Source: Alentia gelatinosa (lineage: Eukaryota > Annelida > Polychaeta > Phyllodocida > Polynoidae). Taken from it: a stretch of 64,000 bases of DNA. A program made the position numbers and the translations under genes. The stretch lies in the NCBI GenBank assembly GCA_950022655.1, contig OX465579.1, positions 48,463,950-48,527,949 of the forward strand. Direction: 5' to 3'. A model generated the notes under the pieces. The model worked only from the letters and a program-made list of their open reading frames with translations, ran no database searches and was not told the DNA's origin. Positions within the stretch are counted from its first letter, which is position 1. Each line of letters begins with the position of its first letter. Below, one piece after another: positions 24,501 to 33,500 of the stretch.

Positions 24501-27500
24501 CGAAGGGTCGTCACTTTATCAGACGGGGCTATCCAGAGACCCTCCTCAGGGAGGCTTTCGCCAAAGCCCTGAACAAACCACGTGAAAGTCTGCTGAAACC
24601 GAACAAACACACCGCAGACGAACCCCAGAAAAATATTGTAGTAACGACCTACAACCCCGGCTTCAATGGTCTACTCCGAGTGGTCAATGCCAACTGGGGA
24701 CTCCTAGGAAAATCATGCGCCACACGTATGATACACCAACAAAAACCGATAGGAGCGTATAGGCGACCAAAAAACCTGCGCAACCTCCTAGTCAGGGCAA
24801 AACTGAAACTGGAATCTATACCTTTGACGATCCCGGTCAACAACTGCTGTCTCCGACCGAACAGTTGCAGATATTGCCCAAAGCTCAACACCGATGGTCG
24901 AATCCGTTGTTCGGCCTCTGGACGGGTTTACATGAGCAGATACAATGTGAGCTGTTGCAGCTCCAACCTTGTGTACTGCATCACATGCAAACGCTGCGGC
25001 ATACAATATGTTGGGCAGACAAAACAGGAACTGAAATCGCGCTTCGTAGCACATTTCAGCAACATCACCAAAAACAATGTGCGAGAGAGCGAAGTGGCCC
25101 GACACTTCAACTCCATCCACCACATGGGCCTCGAAGACCTAACTATACATATAGTTGACTTCGTCTATGCTGCACCCGATACAGCAAAGGCCAAATACCT
25201 ACGAGACCTGCTGGAATTCAACTGGATCCAGCGCCTTCACACTAATGCCCCGGTAGGCCTGAACGTGATGGACCCGCTCAAGCATTAGTTTAAGTCTGGC
25301 TTACACCCACTTGGACCAAAACCTAGCCACGTCAAAAAAAATTTTCAATTCAATTTTGGTCTAAAAGTGGGTTTAATAAACCTTTTTAGCTGGTATGCAT
25401 TGCCCTAATGCTAACCTGACCACTCTTTCCAGCCACACTGGCTGTTGCTACCACTTAAAACTGTGTCCTTACCTCAAGTACACAGCCCTTGACAGTAAAA
25501 CCTTTTTACTGCCAGTCCAAATAGAATGGGAAGCCCATGTTCAACCTTGCAACATCATTTCCCACTTTATTTATCTCCCACTACAAGTGGGAGAACCGCT
25601 TAGGAAGCGTAGGGAACTCCTGCCACTTGTTAGGAGACTAAAACTCCCCCCCTTCCCCCCCTAAAATCGAGCCTGAAGAGCACCTAGCGAAACCGCTTAG
25701 AAAGATCGGGTCATCCCGTTTTTTCACCCCTCACGCATCACACCATATATGGGAAAACCTCTCCCAATCCGGTGATGTCACAGTATCAACAATCCGAACG
25801 TTACTATACAAACGACTCGGTTGTTAAGGTCGCCAAGGTAGCGAGTGGTCTGACTATAAATACCGGGAGCAAACGATCTGCTCCTCACTCTTATGCGGTA
25901 GCTCGTTCTGTACGCTTTGCCACGTTTTCAGAAAAAAAAAATTTATTTGTATGTAACTACATAACATATTGATACCGTATGCTTTGTTTGTTTGGGTAGT
26001 TTAACGTCCAATTTGTTCAATTAGACTTTGCTGTATGCTTACTGTTCAGGTTCCTTGTTTCGTAGTTATGGTTCACTGTGATGTCTTGACTGTCAAGCTA
26101 GGAATATACTTCGAAAGCCTATTATCATGTCTTGTCTGTTTTTATAAACATGTACATACATAGAAAACCAAAAATCTGGGAATGTGCCTGTCAAACAAGA
26201 AATGGTAATAATATTGCGAGAACACAGATGGAAAACGAATCTTAGTGCAGGATATCTGTATGTACAATCTCCGTGAAGTAAATAAAATTCCCTTTGAAAC
26301 AAAAAAAAGAACATTTCAAGGAATTAGGTCTCTTGCATCATCGTGCCTATTTCCTAGTCTAATTCGCTCACTTAATCCATATTGGAAAATGAACTCGTTG
26401 AAATAAAGGCTAATTTTCTCTGGTGGCACTCGTGTGTGCCAGTAATGAGGACAGGGCGCTCTCATATAGCAAGACCTACTAAAGCCCGTCATGTTTGGCC
26501 ATATGTAATCACACATGGACCAATTATTTCTCTACTGATTGGATCCAGTTCCATGAACGGTATCTCAAGTTTTAGTTAAGCCTCACAGTATTGCCTATGG
26601 GGAGAGTCATGCCTCAAAGCATTACTCGGCGTAAAAAGCTTGACAATTTAGCAACTCCTTCTCACCAAGTGAGTGAAAAGACGCTCACCAGCACCTAATA
26701 CTGCGCTCGCTGTGTGAAAAAAGCAAAGGGCGACTTCCCGTCACCATGGCAAACTAGACGGAAAACTACAGGCAAATGGTAATTCACTCACCGCTGTAAT
26801 TGGACACTCGACCTTGGATGGCGGAACTTTGTTTCTAAACGTGGATCCATCTGAGCAACTCCTACTTTGACACCGTAAACCCTCGCGAGGCGATCGCGAG
26901 GAAATTGGCAATTTCTGTTGATAATTACGCATTAATCTGAAAGCATGTGCCAATAAAGGTCCTCTAATTCTCGTATGACACTAACTGAACGCTGATGAAT
27001 TCCCTCGTATTTATGTGGGGGATGCTGCTTGTTCCTAGTGCTTCTCGCGCTGCACTCTAAACTAGAATTATAAAGCGTGGATACAATAACAGTATCTGTA
27101 GTCTATGCTACCTTAAAAATCTGGAGATCTGGAGAGAAAAAAAAAACGAAAGAGAAAAACTCCACCACGACTGTGCTTTTAAAAAGACTCAAAAGACACA
27201 CGAATTAACGTACAAATGAGAATGACGGTATTTAGTAATTATTTTGTCAACGATGGCAAATTTGTAAAGGTTTACTCTTGTGCAATTGAGCGTTGGGCTC
27301 CAGGTTTAATAGAATTACCGGGTAGCTGCCGTGTCTCTGGGACAGCGCACGAGCGGACTGCGTGCACTTTGGCCCCTGGTTTAGCGGTAACCGCGACATT
27401 CAATAACTAGCCTTATCTGGGACTGTAGTTTCATAATCGTGTGCTATTTATGCATAGACTACCACAAACCATATTTTCCACATAATTGATGAATTGGGAT

Positions 27501-30500
27501 TAGATTTATATATGCTACGATCACCTGTAGACCGAGAATGACAGATTTAAATCTAATATCCTTGTAAATTCATGTAATTGTATATCAGTGTTGGTTATAG
27601 AGAGCTTTTTGAAAAGTGTATAAGTATTAATGAATGAGTACAATAGGAATCCTATTCCTATTCGAATGCATGTGGTAAAAATATGCCTCTTGGATTCATA
27701 ACCTGATTTCAAAAAGGGTTATATAAATTTGTTACATTTCTAATTCGGATACCTGGAGATATTATTGAACAGATTTATTATGATCGGGGTTAATCTAGAC
27801 GTGAAATAACTAAATTTATTTCTCTGCATTAGTATTTTCAAGAAAGTTGAGATGCAATCAAATGGTTATATTTCACTGTTGATCTTCAATTTATAACGGC
27901 GGTAATCGCATGTTCCATGATAGGGAGAAACACTAATTTCCTAATGTATGCCAGAGATTTCGTGTTGTAGAATGATCAATTACCAGCTTGAATAAATGAA
28001 ATATTCACGAAACAGTTCATGACGTGCTTGATAAATACATTCTTACTCAGAACCCACACGATATATCTATCAGGTAGGAATGTGCACTCTTACAGACGTA
28101 GGCTATTTTCGTAACGGGTTACATAAATATGTTACATCTGTCTAATCGGGAAGTAGAGCTGCCGTCTAATCAGGGTCCTATTATATTACCAGGCCGTGTA
28201 CAAACCTAGACACGGCTAAGGCAGGGAATAGAGTTAGGTGAGCCTGACAGCTCTAACGTGGTAGTCAATAAACGTTTCCTGTATCTACTACTGCAGTGCG
28301 ATCTATCGTAGTGTGTGCGGAAATTTGTATTGAGGGTTCCATAATATACATTTCATGGTCTACTCTCCATACTACAGATGTTCGTGATTCTAGGCTGAAC
28401 TAATACGACTATTCGATAACAGTTTTAACAAATAGTTATGTGACGTTGTGTGACATTGGTTTCTTGTAGGAATAAACTGACTAGAGCCATTGTGAAACGT
28501 CGGTGTAAATATGGATATTAATCAATTACTAGTGTAATCAATTGAAATCCACTGTCCCAAATAGTTTTGAGAAATATGAATTGCGTAGCAAGTATCACAG
28601 AATCAATCCAGAATCACATACACATTAAGAAGTTTAATTTGATGATCCAATATAATAACTTGATGTAATTCAGACAACTGAACAACACACAAATGTGGTG
28701 TTAATAGCCTCTCTGTAAATTGTCTTTAGGTTTGTGTTTGTGTTTTTGCTCACGATATCTTTTCTGTGTATTTTAAATTCCCATTGATACAGGGAGGAGG
28801 GAGGGTCTTCCCTCCTTATCTTAGTGATTAATTTTTCTACACATTCAGAGATAACATGAACAGGCTCATTAGTAGAACTAAGGCGCCCTACACACGTGAT
28901 CTCAACTCATGCTAAATGCCAGACACCTGATTAACTACTCAAAGACTATTTTTTTCACTTTACGTAAAGGGTAGACTAGAGCCCTCAAAGAGAATAAGCC
29001 TAGACGCCTGTCGTCCTAGAACCCTGAATGGAAACAGCAACTTATGTCAACTGACGCTAACAAGAACGATCAGAATCGTGCCTACTATTAAACATACTAT
29101 ACGACAAAGGGAGAACGTGTGTAACACTACAAACTGATCATAGTAGAGATCTTTGTAATTATTGTAAATACCATATCTTTTTGACCTGACGCTTTTCGTG
29201 GGGACGATGTATATTTAAGTTCAATTCAATGTAAATTGCTACTGAATAAAAAGAGGACATATAAATATGTTGTTCATAGACAGATATCCCTGGAAGGTCT
29301 AAAAGGAACACTGTATAATTCCTTAACCTCATTTTCACTCTTTGTTTGATGTGGTGACAGTTTAATACATAATCAAAACTGGAACTAACCATTATACTGG
29401 CACGCCTGTGTAAAAATATGACCTTATTTGGATATCCATATAGGAGCGGTGACCTCGGGCAAAATGTCGTCTTTACTTAATAGATCAAATCCACTTTTCA
29501 TCGAAGTTGTTTTTATTCTTACCTTTATTCCTAAATGAGGCCTCGCCATAGATACCGGACAGAACACACTTGAGCGACTCGATGCACCGGGTTATATTCG
29601 TTGAGCGGATCCTGGAAGACCAATAAATTGTTTGTATAAGAAAATGTTTTCTTTTCGACTTTTTATTTATTTGCTATTTCATGCCTCTCACACAGGTGCC
29701 TGCATATATACACTTTAGTCCGATCACTTTCAGATAATGATATAGATAAGCTCATTGATAAATACTTATCTAGTACATGTAAATAGACGAGTGTGGTCTA
29801 GTGTCTCTTGTTATATCTAACCGTTGACAAGTTATCGACAGCAGCACTTCACCAATTCCACCTATTACATGTGTTATAAATGGTCATATTTAGATATTAC
29901 ACAAAGGCATGCAATTGGCCTTTTACAATTGTTTCAAATAGTGTACTATTGGAAGTTTCTTGGTGTAATTTAAGTACCTTAACGTTGATGCGTTTTAAAT
30001 ATTACCAAAATGAATGCTATTTAGACCTCTGTGACATTATTTCCTGGAATTTATGGTTACATGTACTACCATGTACATGTACAAAAATGGAGGTCATTAT
30101 TAGATTTTGTCCATGGCATTACTGGTGCCTTTAAAATTTTCTTCAAATGGATTGGAACCTTTTCATAGGCATTGAATTTGCTTGATACATATATACGAAT
30201 GAAAATTTTGCCCATCGTGAATTGTCGGTCATTATTCATGTGCTGAACTTAGATCTCATGCGAAATCGCCACAGTTGACATAAGCTGGGACGATTCACCA
30301 TATTCAGTAATGTTCTGAAATGGAATTCAGATTCCCACTCTATTTATGGTGTTTGTTGTAGCTAAGTAACACAGGGATACCAGTTAGGGTCAGAAAAAAA
30401 CATTGAAATATTTTCCATTGCAATACAGGGTTTACCCATTACATACGCATTACAGTGGGGAATCAAAGGATTAAGGGAAAGCTCAAGTTTTTACATGGGT

Positions 30501-33500
30501 CAGTGGAGAGGTTCAGTGGGGGATCATGGGCTGTGGCAGAATTCGGTAATTCAGCAGATGGTATGTCAATGCTTCACAAGGAAAAATATCTTTTTATTCT
30601 GAAAATTAAAACATGAATTTCAATGGAAACATTGAAAACTGTCATCCCTGGTAACAAGCTCAACATTATCCATACAATCGTTTTATGATAGTTTTATTTT
30701 GCTGATACAAAGAAAAATTAAATAAATCTTGTGTCAACTTCAGTTACTTGGTGAAACATCACATTTTTGACACGTGGGTTGACAAGTAGATAAAGATTCA
30801 GTATATATCTGCCGACAAAGAGTTATCATAAACAGTGGAATTGAAAATATGAAATATGACATTAAACACATTTTATATCCCCATCCCCTTTTTCAAATAC
30901 CAGACTGCGATTGTTGGCCAAAGCAGAGTAGTTCCATCCACCAAGACCCTGATCAGTCCAGGTATATTACTATTACCAGCCACCGACAAATAATATCTGC
31001 GGAATCACCACACACTATGTGATTAAATATTTTGGGGAAGTTAAATTCCAGGTAATTTAGATATCTATATTTTTCTTAAGTTTCGCTATATAGATTAGAC
31101 AGGTAAGTGTACGTCCGATATGGGGAAATCATCAGATTAACTCTTAGCTAAACTTTAAAGCCCACAAGATGTAGACATTAGTAAGCTGGGGACACTCACC
31201 ACACTTGATGGGGATCGTAATGATCTCCTATTAACGTTGGGTAGTCTCTCCGGAGCTGACGTCCCAGGCAGTATACCTGATCCTGACCTAGGGCTGTTAG
31301 CTGGCCCGCCGTAACGCCATTCTGTGTGCATAATGTATGAGAGAGAAACGTAGCCTTCCATTACCTGTTATCTTTATCCGCAACGTGTACGACTCCCATA
31401 TTTTCAAATCTTACAAAATCTAGAGGGTTGGGATACAATATTATACTTGTTCATCATTCGGTAAATAAAGATGTTTGACCAAGCTTCCCTTTATTGATGT
31501 TCAAATTTGGCATTACGCCAATCATTTCATCATTTACTATATCAAGGTTTTTATATTCCAAATCATATATATCTACAAGGTCCAAGGATTGGGTATGGCA
31601 ATTCTATGACCATCTATGTACAACCAATGCTACCTTGGGAATGATGGTTCTTGTCATGGTTAGAACCAATGTTGCTATGCAATATCCATAGTGATGATTG
31701 TCTCTGTGAGACAATCCACGATTACCACCTATACCACGTGGATACCATGTCATTGACGTACTGTCCACTCTACATACCGAGGCAGGAATGCGAGTGTTTC
31801 TTAAAGCATATGTTTGGGTTAATCTATCTTATTCATAGGTTTGGTGAGGAAACACGGTTTCATCCGAATCGAACTAATCAGCATCTTAAAACTGACTGCA
31901 TATGACACTTTAGATTCTTGAATTTATTATGAAATACATATGAAATGGAATATTGGGCAAATTCCCATTCTGGAATAGATAGTTGGATGGTGCACTCACT
32001 TTAAAAGTAACTTGGTTATACCGTTTGTCCATATGAGACGAAGGACGGGGGCCGCCATGCAGAGATTTTACGACGATTGGGATGTCGGTGTAGGACAGTT
32101 GATAAAGTAGGAACTTCGGATCATAATGAACCTGGAAATAACAAGTCTTCCATTAGAAAGTTTGCTGGGAAAAAACGCAAAACGAAAATCACATTAAAAC
32201 TATATCAACTAATCTCATTTTAACGAAGAGTCAATTAGTTGTGAACGCCTTAATTACGGAGATGACAATTTGGAAATGTGTGCCTGGGTACTTTGGGCTG
32301 GTAATTAACGATAATTGGAGACGACCCTTTGATTCGACAGGCTCCAAACTACCATTGTAAGCCACCGCTAAAGAGCTGTAGAGATGTTTTAGAGAACTGA
32401 CTTATATGGTATAAGCCTGTGACGTAAATTGTGCAGAACAATAGATATTGTTTAGATGTGGTTAACTATAGTACATGTAGTTCTGTCTACCAAATGATCG
32501 TCTAAAAATAAAACATGAAAAGGAAAGCATCCACCAGTCATGCAGACATATCTCTTTGCAGCTATGATTCGCATGATCCGCTGGTCTTCTGAGAGATCTG
32601 ATATAGGGCCAGTGCAGTGAAGGCTTCAAAATCCCCGAACAAAGAATATTGAAAAGAGGGATGACTATGTATAGGCCTGGGCTTTGGATCAAAGCAAGAG
32701 TCAAAGCTTCCCAAAATATCTATCACCAGGTGCAACGAGTAAAGTAGATACACGTCTAAACTTTAACCCACATATTTGCACGTCTTGTTCTTCATGTTTT
32801 TATAGGTGAGCCAGATACTCTACTCTGGAAAGTGATTGACGCCAAGCCCAAGGTAACATAAGATAATATAGTTTTTTGCGATGGAGTGCGATGGAGTGCG
32901 ATGGATCCGTCGCAGTTTGGGTCATAAATACAGTCGATAAAGCGTCGACGACAGTAAAACGTGTGTGACGGTCACGTAGCACCTATGGGGCCGGGCCTCA
33001 AGGTTACTTGGTTTCTTTTCTCAGATAGAAAACAATTATAGATATATACAATTATTCAAATGTGACTATTGATAATATCATGCATTATCCAGTTGCCTTT
33101 CTGGCGGACAGACTGCTGTCGGTATAATGGTGATGTATGGGTAGAGGTGGTAACTAATTCGGTTCACAAACACGCAACCCGAAAGGTGTGAAGATGAATC
33201 ACTGTGGAGGAGAATGAGTATGAGGATATATGTGTGTCAGAAGGTCATTAGCTTTTGCACTAGTAGTTTCTATATAGCTTTATGTCTAACGCCTAGGAGT
33301 TGGTATTGGCATTTTCTTACAGTTCCCTTGGGGAGTGTATATCGATCGCTATAACTATCGCGTTGCTATATGTACCATCCTCTATGAGGGCATGGAGGTA
33401 GGGAGTCTGTTGCTGCTTGTATGACTGAAGTATTCACATAGTGAATGTCAGTGAAAGTATCCTTTTAATTTCTCTCGATTCTTTTTCATCCATTCATAGT

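Larger units (their letters stand above)
19949..25934 (+). mobile_element. Penelope-like retroelement with direct terminal repeats, two ORFs and hammerhead ribozymes
   Basis: A 5.99-kb insertion in ACP6 intron 4, antisense to the host gene. Order: left 680-bp repeat, 50-nt leader, ORF1, overlapping ORF2, right 680-bp repeat. The left repeat begins inside the last nine codons of ORF2, so the structure is a 5'-truncated copy joined head-to-tail to a complete copy, the layout known for Penelope-like elements. The reverse transcriptase plus GIY-YIG nuclease places it in the EN-containing PLEs. Four mismatches between repeats and open reading frames indicate a recent insertion. A 17-bp duplication (19891-19907, 25943-25959) marks the target. 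Confidence 0.95.
11554..29522 (-). other. ACP6 intron 4 (18 kb)
   Basis: The largest intron. It hosts the Penelope-like element (19949-25934), several foldback repeats (12973, 13468, 16682), a tandem duplication (15817-16080) and two copies of a dispersed repeat. Without the PLE and its target duplication the intron would be about 12 kb. Confidence 0.85.

Noticed and set aside
26799..26866. Exon-like stretch with a good donor (GCG|GTGAGT) on the minus strand, first considered for the IRSTN exon
   Set aside because: Wrong phase or in-frame stop; the true IRSTN exon is at 29611-29523.
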